This document shows positions 52,662 through 62,045 of a DNA stretch of 64,000 nucleotides, piece by piece. A model generated the notes under the pieces. That model was not told the DNA's origin. It saw nothing but the letters and a program-made list of their open reading frames with translations, and ran no database searches. A program made the translations under genes and the position numbers. Source of the stretch: Thermococcus siculi (GTDB lineage: Archaea > Methanobacteriota_B > Thermococci > Thermococcales > Thermococcaceae); contig NZ_CP015103.1 in assembly GCF_002214505.1 (NCBI RefSeq), positions 1,674,001 to 1,738,000 on the forward strand, in the 5' to 3' direction. Positions within the stretch are counted from its first letter, which is position 1, and each line of letters begins with the position of its first letter.

Positions 52662-54763
52662 GTTTCCGTAGGACATAGTTGTGTGGAAAGGCACAATCCT
52701 GTTGTAGAGCTTCCTTCCAAGTTCAAGGTTTCCGTAGGACATAGTTGTGTGGAAAGTGCTTATCACAAAAACAACGCCGGGAGGTGGTGAGGTGTTTCCG
52801 TAGGACATAGTTGTGTGGAAAGAGCGTTAGCGTCGCGGTGGGCGGCTCGGAGGTCTTTAGTTTCCGTAGGACATAGTTGTGTGGAAAGCGTGGGACGTGT
52901 GCCGTTTTTAGGTCACGTTACCAAGTTTCCGTAGGACATAGTTGTGTGGAAAGCGTGGAAGACTACCCCATCACAGCCGAGCAAGCGTACGAGGTTTCCG
53001 TAGGACATAGTTGTGTGGAAAGGAGCAAAAAAATTATTGCTACCCCTGCAAATAGGCGGTTTCCGTAGGACATAGTTGTGTGGAAAGAGGCCCTTCAGCT
53101 TGAACTCGGCCTCGTAGAGGTTCCAGTTTCCGTAGGACATAGTTGTGTGGAAAGTCTAATTTCCATGGTCAACTGAACACAACCAATGAAGTTTCCGTAG
53201 GACATAGTTGTGTGGAAAGAGACTGACCAGGAAACCGAGGACCCTGGCCCTGTCCAGTTTCCGTAGGACATAGTTGTGTGGAAAGCGAACTCGGATATCC
53301 AGAGAGTGGCTACATCTTCACCGTTTCCGTAGGACATAGTTGTGTGGAAAGCCGGAATGAAGGTTGAAGAACTGGGATTGAAGTTTGTGTTTCCGTAGGA
53401 CATAGTTGTGTGGAAAGCCCTGCTTCCGACCGGAGGCGCTTTCGCAGCGGGTTTCATTGTTTCCGTAGGACATAGTTGTGTGGAAAGTTGAGCAACCCCC
53501 CCAACACATCAACAGCCTTATCCGGGTGAGTTTCCGTAGGACATAGTTGTGTGGAAAGATGCTGGAGAGAAGAGACAAAAGAATCGGAGAATTCGGTTTC
53601 CGTAGGACATAGTTGTGTGGAAAGCGACCTCCCTTATGTGGACTCTCCAGGCCGTGGATGGTTTCCGTAGGACATAGTTGTGTGGAAAGGCGGAGTACTT
53701 ATCTGCGGCCCTGTACGAAAAAACTCCCCTGTTTCCGTAGGACATAGTTGTGTGGAAAGAGGATTGGGGCTGGCAGAACTACGCGGAGCTCATCGAGTGT
53801 TTCCGTAGGACATAGTTGTGTGGAAAGACAGGGTACGCAACGAAAGCAAGCAGGTGCCTGTTGGTTTCCGTAGGACATAGTTGTGTGGAAAGAACAACCG
53901 TTCATTTTGTCCCGGTGGACTGAACGCGTTTCCGTAGGACATAGTTGTGTGGAAAGCACCCCTCACCTTCCGCAGCTGGATTTTTAGGGGTTCTTGTTTC
54001 CGTAGGACATAGTTGTGTGGAAAGAAGAAGATGCAGGTGGTAGCCAATGAGGTTCCAAAGAGAGTTTCCGTAGGACATAGTTGTGTGGAAAGTCGTGCCT
54101 AGCGTGTCCTGGCTGGTCAGGGTCAGGGGTTTCCGTAGGACATAGTTGTGTGGAAAGCAGCGTCAGGATCAGCAGTATATTTAGCTGAAAGCTGTTTCCG
54201 TAGGACATAGTTGTGTGGAAAGAAGTAACTGTCAGACACTAGGCACACAATAGGCACACAAGTTTCCGTAGGACATAGTTGTGTGGAAAGCCCCCAGTTT
54301 CCACAATAATGGCCAAAAGGGCCCACGTTTCCGTAGGACATAGTTGTGTGGAAAGGTGCCCTGGCAGTAGGGGCGGGCACGGGTCGGGCTACAGATGGTT
54401 TCCGTAGGACATAGTTGTGTGGAAAGATAGGCCGAGACGACTTCCGAATTCTGGACACGCGAGTTTCCGTAGGACATAGTTGTGTGGAAAGCCAGCATCA
54501 GTACAATGTACATCGCCAGGACAAAGCCGTTTCCGTAGGACATAGTTGTGTGGAAAGAGGCGCTTGACGACGCCTTAACGCCCGATGAGGAGAAGATAAA
54601 GGTTTCCGTAGGACATAGTTGTGTGGAAAGTTTAACACGCTTTTGCCGGGGATTTGTCAACACCGGGGGGTTTCCGTAGGACATAGTTGTGTGGAAAGTC
54701 AGCTCGTCCACCAAAACGTTGAGATTGTCCTGCAGTTTCCGTAGGACATAGTTGTGTGGAAAA
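52662..54763 (+). CRISPR. CRISPR array 1 (32 repeats, 31 spacers)
   Basis: 29-base repeats begin GTTTCCGTAGGACATAG and end TTGTGTGGAAAG, separated by 35 to 44-base spacers. I counted 32 repeats from 52662 to 54735. The last (54735-54763) ends GGAAAA instead of GGAAAG, marking the leader-distal end. The 5' tag of crRNAs would be the last eight bases (GTGGAAAG) if Cas6 cuts as in Pyrococcus. The many open frames with repeated Phe-His-Thr-Thr are translations of the repeat, not proteins. Confidence 0.98.
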
Positions 54764-54834
54764 TAGCACTTTATGTTTTCTGAAGAGCATATTGTGTGGA
54801 TTTTATGGGGTGTTCTCCGTTGTGATCTGAAAAC

Positions 54835-54844
54835 TTTATATATA
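54835..54844 (+). promoter_or_regulatory. TATA box of the cas6-cas8-cas7-cas5 operon
   Basis: TTTATATATA lies 46-55 bases before the cas6 ATG at 54890 and 72 bases after the last repeat of array 1, so cas genes have their own promoter. Confidence 0.6.
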
Positions 54845-54889
54845 ACCACGTTTTATTTATGTCGCAGTCTTCGCAGCATGGTGACAGAT

Positions 54890-55615
54890 ATGCGAATAAA
54901 GCTGTCCCTACAGCCAACAGATGGCGAATTCAATCAACCAAACAAACATGCAGTCCAGGGATTCATCTACAACATGCTCAGGGATACCCGATACGAGGAA
55001 AGACACGACGAACCCAGGTTCAAGTTCTTTACGTTCTCGGACTTCTTTAGAGACCGGAAAGGAAGACTCACGTTCATAATATCCTCCCCAGAGAGAGGCT
55101 TTATAAACGCACTCTACAGCAAACTCAAAAAAAGAGAGCACGTCTACATCGGTAAGCACCAGCTAAAACTCCTCGAGGTCACAAAGTTTGATGTCCCGCT
55201 GAGAAACAGGTTCCAGACGGGTTCGCCAATTGTAATCTACAAGAACTCCAGAGAGAACGAGTACTTCAAGCTCCACACCCACCTTGATCTCAGGTTCTTC
55301 CTTGAGAGGCTAAAAGACAACGCAGAAAGGAAGTACAATGCCTTCTACGACGATGACTTCATTCTTGAGGGACCGCTCTTCGACAGAATCATCCCAAAGG
55401 TGCGCAATAACAATAAACTCGACGTCTACGTTAAGGTCGTGAAAAACGGAAGGCCATTTCCCGTTATAGGTTCAAACTGGGAACTTCTGGAAAAGGAACG
55501 GATAGAACCCCACGAGAGGAGATTTTACAGGTTCATCATGGAGGCAGGGTTGGGAGAGAAAAACAGCCTCGGCTTTGGGTTCATCAATCCCATAAGGGGG
55601 GAAGGACGTGCTTGA
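54890..55615 (+). CDS. cas6: CRISPR RNA endonuclease Cas6
   Basis: 241 residues from the ATG at 54890 (GGTGACAGAT upstream); an in-frame ATG at 54878 is less likely. N-terminal ferredoxin-like fold (MRIKLSLQPTDGEFNQPNKHAVQGFIYNML) and the C-terminal glycine-rich loop (GLGEKNSLGFGFI) of Cas6. It cuts repeats in the pre-crRNA of both arrays. The stop overlaps the cas8 start by eight bases. Confidence 0.92.
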   Translation: MRIKLSLQPTDGEFNQPNKHAVQGFIYNMLRDTRYEERHDEPRFKFFTFSDFFRDRKGRLTFIISSPERGFINALYSKLKKREHVYIGKHQLKLLEVTKFDVPLRNRFQTGSPIVIYKNSRENEYFKLHTHLDLRFFLERLKDNAERKYNAFYDDDFILEGPLFDRIIPKVRNNNKLDVYVKVVKNGRPFPVIGSNWELLEKERIEPHERRFYRFIMEAGLGEKNSLGFGFINPIRGEGRA

Positions 55616-56963
55616 CGCATATCTCAAAAACGGAGAGCTGTTTTTGAAGGAGATAGGTGTGACCGAAATCACGCCTGAAGCAATCTCTGGGGCGTATCTC
55701 AAGCCCATCAACGAGATGACAAATGGCTACGTCTACGTGGAGTCTGATACTGAAGCGATAGCAATCCTGAGGAGATTTGGGTTTGAATTATCTGGGAAGA
55801 CCAAGGATATTCTTTCAGGACTAACAAAGGGCAAAAAAGGCACGTGTTCCATCTGCGGAAAGAAAACAGAGGTAGTTCCCAACAGAGCTTTCATATTCCC
55901 ATTTGAGAGAAAGATAGACTCCATTGTGGACGAAAGTAACAGACTGAGCCTGTGCTCGGAGCACGCCTTCAAGCTGTATTCAGCCATGGCGTACCTCTAC
56001 ACAGTCCCCACCGGGGCGGGGATGCTGAAGTTTTTCTTCGACGCTCCCGAAAGGGATCTCAAAGCGTTCAAACGAACCTTCAAGGACGACTTCTGGAGAA
56101 GGAAATTCAAAGTGGAAAAACACGAGAAAAACGGAAAGCAGCAGTATTCCATAAAACTCTCCCTGGCCCTAAGCAGGTATCACCCCAACGAGGCTTTCTT
56201 CGCCGTCCTCCACGAATTCGTCAAGTTCCTCAAAGATGTTGACGAGCTTGAAGAAACCATCGAGGCAGGACGAACTGTTAGAACCTACCTAATATACGGC
56301 TCCGGGCAGTTCTACAGGGAGCACGTGATAGAGGGAACAACCCTTGAAAAGCTCATTGGATTCCTAGACAAGATTCAAGAGGCTGGAAAGGAGATGAGCT
56401 GGGGAACGAGGCACCTTGACATTTGGGACTCAGCGGTGGTCACCTTCTACGAGAGCCTCGAAATCCCGCGCGGAAAGGACCGCTCCAAGAACTACCTGGA
56501 GCGCGAGGAGTTTGTGAGGAAACTGCTTGAAGGAAGGTTCGATTTCGTTCTTTTGAACACAATATTTATGGAGCGGCTCAAGCGCAAGCTAGCCCTCCCG
56601 CCCTACTACTACACTTGGGCACACTCCTACCTGGAGGTATTTGGAGGTGGTGTTGTGGACGTTAAGACGTTTGAGCAGGTGAACGGTCTCGGCTACAGCC
56701 TCGGGATGAAGATGAGGGGAACGAACCTCGAGCGCTACCAGTGGGAACTCTTCAGGGCTAGGGGCTTTGAGGAGTTCCTTAACAAGCTGGTCGAGCTTCA
56801 GGCCAAACTCGAGGAAAGCCTCGACCTGAGGCCCGTGTATGAGAACCAGGGGGAGTGGAAGGTCGTGAAGGCCGTCCTCCTTAACGGCATGCTCAACGCC
56901 CTTCACGGGCAGGGAAAGAAGGATAACTCCGACAGGAACAACCCAAAGGAGGGGTCTGAATGA
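55608..56963 (+). CDS. cas8: Cas8 (Cst1, CXXC-CXXC type) large subunit of the Cascade
   Basis: 451 residues. It starts MLDAYLKNGELFLKEIGVTEI. A zinc-ribbon-like part has CSICGKK at residue about 83 and LCSEHAF about 40 residues later, the pair that defines the Cst1 (CXXC-CXXC) family. The rest is helical. As the large subunit it recognises the PAM. Stop overlaps cas7 start by four bases. Thermococcales Cst systems are grouped with type I-B Tneap (formerly I-G). Confidence 0.88.
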   Translation: MLDAYLKNGELFLKEIGVTEITPEAISGAYLKPINEMTNGYVYVESDTEAIAILRRFGFELSGKTKDILSGLTKGKKGTCSICGKKTEVVPNRAFIFPFERKIDSIVDESNRLSLCSEHAFKLYSAMAYLYTVPTGAGMLKFFFDAPERDLKAFKRTFKDDFWRRKFKVEKHEKNGKQQYSIKLSLALSRYHPNEAFFAVLHEFVKFLKDVDELEETIEAGRTVRTYLIYGSGQFYREHVIEGTTLEKLIGFLDKIQEAGKEMSWGTRHLDIWDSAVVTFYESLEIPRGKDRSKNYLEREEFVRKLLEGRFDFVLLNTIFMERLKRKLALPPYYYTWAHSYLEVFGGGVVDVKTFEQVNGLGYSLGMKMRGTNLERYQWELFRARGFEEFLNKLVELQAKLEESLDLRPVYENQGEWKVVKAVLLNGMLNALHGQGKKDNSDRNNPKEGSE

Positions 56964-57943
56964 AGGCGATTGAGGTTGTTACCCTTACAAAAGTAGAGGG
57001 AGCAAATCTGAACTCAAACGGAACCGAAGGCGTTATAGCGGTCCTCAAAAAGGTCCGCGACCCGGTTGATGGGAAGGAGTACGTCCGCGTGAGCGGCCAG
57101 AGCACCAAATATCACCTCAGGATGCTTCTCAAGGAACTCGGCTGGGAGCTTAGCCAGGTCGTACCCAAGAGCGAGGGCGGCCAGAAGGTCATAGTCTCCC
57201 TCGGCGAGCCTCACAACTACATAGACGACGACCTCTTTGGGTACATGATAGCCAAGAAGGTCGATGGGAAGAACGCGACCCTCAGGAGAACGGCCGTCGT
57301 CAGGACGAACGGTATGATATCCCTCTTCCCCTACCAGGAGGACAGGGACTTCGGAGTCCGCTACGATCCAAGCGGCGACAACCACAACATATACGAGACG
57401 GAGATAACCACCAACGTCATGAGGGGCAACTTCTTCATTGAACTGGACAGACTTGGCGTCTTCAAAGAGGGCCTTGAGGTTCCAAAGCTCCAGGGGCTTG
57501 AGGCGAGGAAGGAGAAGGACGCCACAGGAAAGGAGGTCACCTTCTACGTCCTCCCGAAGAAGGAGAGGGAAAAGCGCCTGAAGGCCCTGCTTGAGGCGAT
57601 AATGCAGTACTACGGCGGCGCAAAGCTCAGCAACTTCTTCACCAAGGTCTATCCGGAGGTCATGGTCGTCTCCCTGCTGAAGCACAAGATCCCCGTCATC
57701 GGTGACGCACTTCGCGTGAAGCCCGGCTATGTTGATGGCAAGCTCGTCCTCGACGTTGAGCTATTGAAAGAAACCATCGAAACCTTCGAAGACAAGATAG
57801 AGAAGCTCTACATCGGCCTCTTCGAGAACCGCTTCGCCAACGTGGACGAGCTGAGAAAGGCCTTTGAAGGCTCCGAAAAGGTCGAGGTCCTCAGCATGAG
57901 GGAGCTGAAGGGAAGAATAGAAAACCTTAAGCTCGGTGAGTGA
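56960..57943 (+). CDS. cas7: Cas7 (Cst2/DevR) Cascade backbone subunit
   Basis: 327 residues. Typical start AIEVVTLTKVEGANLNSNG, then QSTKYHLRMLLKEL, LRRTAVVRTNGMISLFPYQEDRDFGVRY and YETEITTNVMRGNFFIELDRLGVF, the DevR/Cst2 pattern. Multiple copies bind the crRNA along the Cascade. Overlaps cas8 and nearly abuts cas5 (start at 57945 or 57936). Confidence 0.94.
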   Translation: MKAIEVVTLTKVEGANLNSNGTEGVIAVLKKVRDPVDGKEYVRVSGQSTKYHLRMLLKELGWELSQVVPKSEGGQKVIVSLGEPHNYIDDDLFGYMIAKKVDGKNATLRRTAVVRTNGMISLFPYQEDRDFGVRYDPSGDNHNIYETEITTNVMRGNFFIELDRLGVFKEGLEVPKLQGLEARKEKDATGKEVTFYVLPKKEREKRLKALLEAIMQYYGGAKLSNFFTKVYPEVMVVSLLKHKIPVIGDALRVKPGYVDGKLVLDVELLKETIETFEDKIEKLYIGLFENRFANVDELRKAFEGSEKVEVLSMRELKGRIENLKLGE

Positions 57944-57944
57944 C

Positions 57945-58628
57945 GTGCTGGGCCTCGTGGTTGAGGTCAGGCCCCTGCAGGCCCATTTCAGGGTGCCGTA
58001 TAACTCGCTCCTCCTCGACAGCTACCCATTTCCACCAAGGACCACCGCTATAGGAATGCTAGCTGGCGCGATGGGCCTCCCCGAAGAGGGATTCAAAAAG
58101 CTGCTCAAAGAGCTTCGTTACGGGGTTATCATTGAGGACCCTGGTTCAAGGGTCGAGGAAAAGGCCGCGATATTCAAGAGCGCAAACTCCCCACTGTACC
58201 CAATAACGAAGACCCTCTTCCACATGCCGAAGTACAGAATGTTCTTCGCGGGGGACGAGGGGACGATAGAGAAAGCCCATGACGCACTCTTAGACCCTGT
58301 TTTCACACCATATCTCGGGGACAGCGAAAGCGTGGTCTACCCCGCGAGGAAGGACTACGTCCGCATGGTCGATGTCGGAAAGGGGGAAGAATCAACGCTC
58401 AGGAGCGTCATCCCAGGGGAGGCATACGAGAGAGGCGCTAGGTTCATCCTAATGAGAAAGAACAACCTCTTTCCGAGGGAGTACAGGATGCCCGTGGACT
58501 TTGTTTACAGGGGAAAGGCAAGGAGGGCCATCTATAGAAAGGTGGTGGCCTTTGCAGGGGGCTTCGTGGAACTGGCCAATCCGGTGAAGGTGCTACTCTT
58601 CGAAGGAGAACCGGTTTTTGTCTTTTGA
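57945..58628 (+). CDS. cas5: Cas5 (Cas5t) Cascade subunit
   Basis: 227 residues from GTG at 57945, chosen for GGTGAG just upstream; GTG at 57936 is possible (230 residues). Start LGLVVEVRPLQAHFRVPYNSLLLDSYPFPPRTTAIGML is the Cas5 signature; the C-terminal half has VYPARKDYVRMVDVG and FVYRGKARRAIYRK. It caps the 5' handle of the crRNA. Last gene before CRISPR array 2. Confidence 0.94.
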   Translation: MLGLVVEVRPLQAHFRVPYNSLLLDSYPFPPRTTAIGMLAGAMGLPEEGFKKLLKELRYGVIIEDPGSRVEEKAAIFKSANSPLYPITKTLFHMPKYRMFFAGDEGTIEKAHDALLDPVFTPYLGDSESVVYPARKDYVRMVDVGKGEESTLRSVIPGEAYERGARFILMRKNNLFPREYRMPVDFVYRGKARRAIYRKVVAFAGGFVELANPVKVLLFEGEPVFVF

Positions 58629-58990
58629 TTATCTATTTTTACCATGTTCTAGCCCTCTTTCCAGATTCACAGCTTTAGAACCGGTTTTTAACCTTAATCC
58701 AAACGTAAGGGCATTTTCTTTTTTTGTCTACCCCGAGAGTGGTAACACCAGGGAGAATGTACCCATTTAACATTAACGGAAGGAAAGCAGCCCAAGGGAG
58801 GTGTACCCCCATTAGAAGCGAGCTTAGATGGTGACAAACGTCTTAAATGCCTTTAATTCATTTTTGAGGGTATTATACCAAACAGAATCCTGAGATCATG
58901 ATTTCGATATCTTAAAAAACCGAAACCGGGTAGATCCATTGTTAGTCAACAAAATAAACTGTCCAACGCCCCACTTGATTTTTGTTCCAC
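58629..58990. other. Intergenic region between cas5 and CRISPR leader 2
   Basis: About 360 bases without an open frame supported by a ribosome site or motif. AT-rich, with T-runs after cas5 that could end transcription (TATTTTTACC and TTTTCTTTTTTTG). No cas3 gene here, unlike the common Cst order. Confidence 0.7.
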
Positions 58991-59088
58991 ATTTATAAAT
59001 AACTTGCAGTGCTACGGGTTCCCGGGAAAAGTCTTAAATATAAGCTCAAACAGTACTTTATGTGTAAATCAAAGGAAAAAGAGTGAGA
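58991..59088 (+). promoter_or_regulatory. CRISPR leader 2
   Basis: 98 bases before array 2, with ATTTATAAAT at 58991-59000 and GTCTTAAATA at 59031-59040, at the same distances to the first repeat as in leader 1. The rest of the two leaders differs, so the shared parts mark functional elements (TATA and probable Cas1-Cas2 anchoring or promoter sites). Confidence 0.8.
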
Positions 59089-61977
59089 GTTTCCGTAGAA
59101 CATGGTTGTGTGGAAAGTACTTTTTTTGCCACTTATCATTTTGGATTTAGTGGCGACATGTTTCCGTAGAACATGGTTGTGTGGAAAGACAGAGAATGCA
59201 ATCTTCATTCGCCTGCTGGATAAGGTTTCCGTAGAACATGGTTGTGTGGAAAGAAATGCCCTCCAGCCCCAGTGCGAGGATTGAATACTCGTTTCCGTAG
59301 AACATGGTTGTGTGGAAAGGACCGAACGGCTGGCTGGGGGGAAGTTTTCTGAACTATGTTTCCGTAGAACATGGTTGTGTGGAAAGGCATTTCCAGCACT
59401 GCCTCTCCGTCTTGGCTCCTAAACGTTTCCGTAGAACATGGTTGTGTGGAAAGTATATGTTGTTGTCGTTGTTCTTTTCTGGGGTGGTATGTTTCCGTAG
59501 AACATGGTTGTGTGGAAAGCTCAATACAATACAATACAATACAATAATGATAATGGTTTCCGTAGAACATGGTTGTGTGGAAAGTCAGCACTACCACTAT
59601 CCGCCGCAAGCCAAGTCGTGCGTTTCCGTAGAACATGGTTGTGTGGAAAGACAAAATATTCGGGAATGGCGGGGCACATTATACCGGGGTTTCCGTAGAA
59701 CATGGTTGTGTGGAAAGAGAGCCTGCAAAATCATAGCTTCCGTATAGTCCTGAACGTTTCCGTAGAACATGGTTGTGTGGAAAGAGAGTCATTGGCATCA
59801 CCCTCGCAGGAATCTTCTAAGTTTCCGTAGAACATGGTTGTGTGGAAAGGCGTGAAACTTCGCCAGTGGCTCGATCACTCGCGCCTCGTTTCCGTAGAAC
59901 ATGGTTGTGTGGAAAGAACTCATCGAGGAGCGCATCTTCCACCGCCTCCTTTATGTTTCCGTAGAACATGGTTGTGTGGAAAGATTCTCAATGGTTCTGA
60001 GCTGATTCTCCCTGACGGTTTCCGTAGAACATGGTTGTGTGGAAAGGGGCTCTCCCTTGGTGAAATCATAGAAGTTGCACTAGGTTTCCGTAGAACATGG
60101 TTGTGTGGAAAGTTTTCAGAAACATCGGCTTCAAAAAAAACATTATATACGTTTCCGTAGAACATGGTTGTGTGGAAAGGACATGCTTGACCCTTACATG
60201 CCTCAAATGTAAGGTTTCCGTAGAACATGGTTGTGTGGAAAGTGAGAGCACTACTTGGATAGCGGCCGACAACGGGGACGTTTCCGTAGAACATGGTTGT
60301 GTGGAAAGGCTCATTCTGCCAGACCTCGCGGTAGGCATCAACTTGTTTCCGTAGAACATGGTTGTGTGGAAAGCACAGACCGACGCGGTTCAGGAGTACC
60401 TCAACTGGCGTTTCCGTAGAACATGGTTGTGTGGAAAGTAGCACTCATGCCAAAAGAGTTCGCCAACTACCTTTGTTTCCGTAGAACATGGTTGTGTGGA
60501 AAGACGACCTTAGACCCTGGAGGATCTCATCCCAGGATGATGTTTCCGTAGAACATGGTTGTGTGGAAAGCTGGATAATGGTTTCTGATTTCTAATCTTT
60601 TTTCGGTTTCCGTAGAACATGGTTGTGTGGAAAGAAGTGTCCACCTGCTCCAGTCCTCGGATTGAACACCTGGTTTCCGTAGAACATGGTTGTGTGGAAA
60701 GTGGTCATACACTATCAGAGAGTCCTTTAGGTCAGGTGTCTATGTCGGACACAACTATCCAAAGCATGGTTGTGTGGAAAGACTTATATAGTATGAATAT
60801 ATTGTTTCCGTAGAACATGGTTGTGTGGAAAGAACTGCACAAAAACCGGTATTCTGGGACGTGTTCTTTTGGTTTCCGTAGAACATGGTTGTGTGGAAAG
60901 TGGTCATACACTATCACTGGTATGCCCAGTTCACTGGTTTCCGTAGAACATGGTTGTGTGGAAAGCTGCTCACTCCTCCTCGGAGCGAGCATTATAATGG
61001 GTGTTTCCGTAGAACATGGTTGTGTGGAAAGACGTCCTGAACAAGTGTGAGCATTGATGTATAATTGTGCGTTTCCGTAGAACATGGTTGTGTGGAAAGT
61101 GTCTAAGGTCCTTCGTCATAATATGACGCCAGGACGTTTCCGTAGAACATGGTTGTGTGGAAAGCAGGTGATCTGGCTGTTTTTTGGGGCTGCCTTTGCT
61201 ATTTCGCGTTTCCGTAGAACATGGTTGTGTGGAAAGAAGAATAGCCTCCCGAATGCTCGTCCGCAACCAGCGTCCAGTTTCCGTAGAACATGGTTGTGTG
61301 GAAAGAAGATAGCCTTTGCATCACGTAATGCCTTTCTGAACTCGTTTCCGTAGAACATGGTTGTGTGGAAAGCTCAGAGAGTCCTTTGGAAATCCTGCTG
61401 CCCGAGGAGTTTCCGTAGAACATGGTTGTGTGGAAAGACTAGACCGTCGACGGTGGAAACTTTCAAAAAGCGCTGTTTCCGTAGAACATGGTTGTGTGGA
61501 AAGAAGAAGGTTGAGTTTTACGATGAGCAGGGACAGCTTTTGGGTTTCCGTAGAACATGGTTGTGTGGAAAGTTGATGTCCTCACCGATCGAAGTTGCGG
61601 GGGATCCTAGGAGTTTCCGTAGAACATGGTTGTGTGGAAAGAAGTCGCCGTCCCCGAAAACTGGGCGGTCTTCAAAGGAAAGTTTCCGTAGAACATGGTT
61701 GTGTGGAAAGTTGCCCCTGTATGCTGTCCTCCCAAGCCCCTACACACTGTGTTTCCGTAGAACATGGTTGTGTGGAAAGTACCTGCTTTCTGCCCTTTTA
61801 CCCAGCCAGACTACCAGTTTCCGTAGAACATGGTTGTGTGGAAAGGCATAAGCTAGATAGCCCATAGAGGAGTATTCCAACGGTTTCCGTAGAACATGGT
61901 TGTGTGGAAAGGCTGTGATAACTACCGTGTCCCCCGTCACGTTGTAACGTTTCCGTAGAACATGGTTGTGTGGAAAG
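59089..61977 (+). CRISPR. CRISPR array 2 (43 intact repeats plus one disrupted)
   Basis: 29-base repeats begin GTTTCCGTAGAACATGG and end TTGTGTGGAAAG, differing from array 1 at repeat positions 11 (A for G) and 16 (G for A). I counted 43 intact-looking copies and one disrupted copy (60738-60781). Spacers are mostly 34-43 bases. A further degenerate copy follows at 62014, at the start of cas1. Several spacers resemble each other (see findings). The array separates the Cascade genes from the adaptation and cas3 genes. Confidence 0.98.
60738..60781 (+). repeat. Disrupted repeat unit inside array 2
   Basis: Where repeat 26 is expected there is GTCTATGTCGGACACAAC and TATCCAAAG followed by only the last 17 bases of a normal repeat (CATGGTTGTGTGGAAAG, 60765-60781). 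ACACAACTAT at 60749-60758 is the reverse complement of ATAGTTGTGT from the array 1 repeat, and ACACAAC pairs with GTTGTGT (60769-60775) to give a hairpin. The next spacer (60782-60803) is only 22 bases. Confidence 0.75.
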
Positions 61978-62013
61978 CGAAAGTTTGAATTCCTCGCTTG
62001 GGGTATTATGTGG

Positions 62014-62042
62014 ATTTCCGTAGAACGCAGTCGTGCGGTGAT
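62014..62042 (+). repeat. Terminal degenerate repeat overlapping the cas1 ribosome site
   Basis: ATTTCCGTAGAACGCAG then TCGTGCGGTGAT keeps the first half of the array 2 repeat (TTTCCGTAGAAC) but diverges at the 3' half. The changed end GCGGTGATG supplies the GGTGATG ribosome site of cas1 (ATG at 62046). A spacer-length segment (61978-62013, 36 bases) separates it from the last intact repeat. Confidence 0.8.
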
Positions 62043-62045
62043 GCT

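Noticed and set aside
52662-54763. Long open frames in array 1 with repeated Phe-His-Thr-Thr-Met-Ser-Tyr-Gly-Asn peptides
   Set aside because: They are translations of the CRISPR repeat on the minus strand, have no ribosome sites, and change frame from spacer to spacer.
59089-61977. Open frames in array 2 with repeated Phe-Arg-Arg-Thr-Trp-Leu-Cys-Gly-Lys or Val-Ser-Val-Glu-His-Gly-Cys peptides
   Set aside because: These are also translations of the repeat unit, not proteins.
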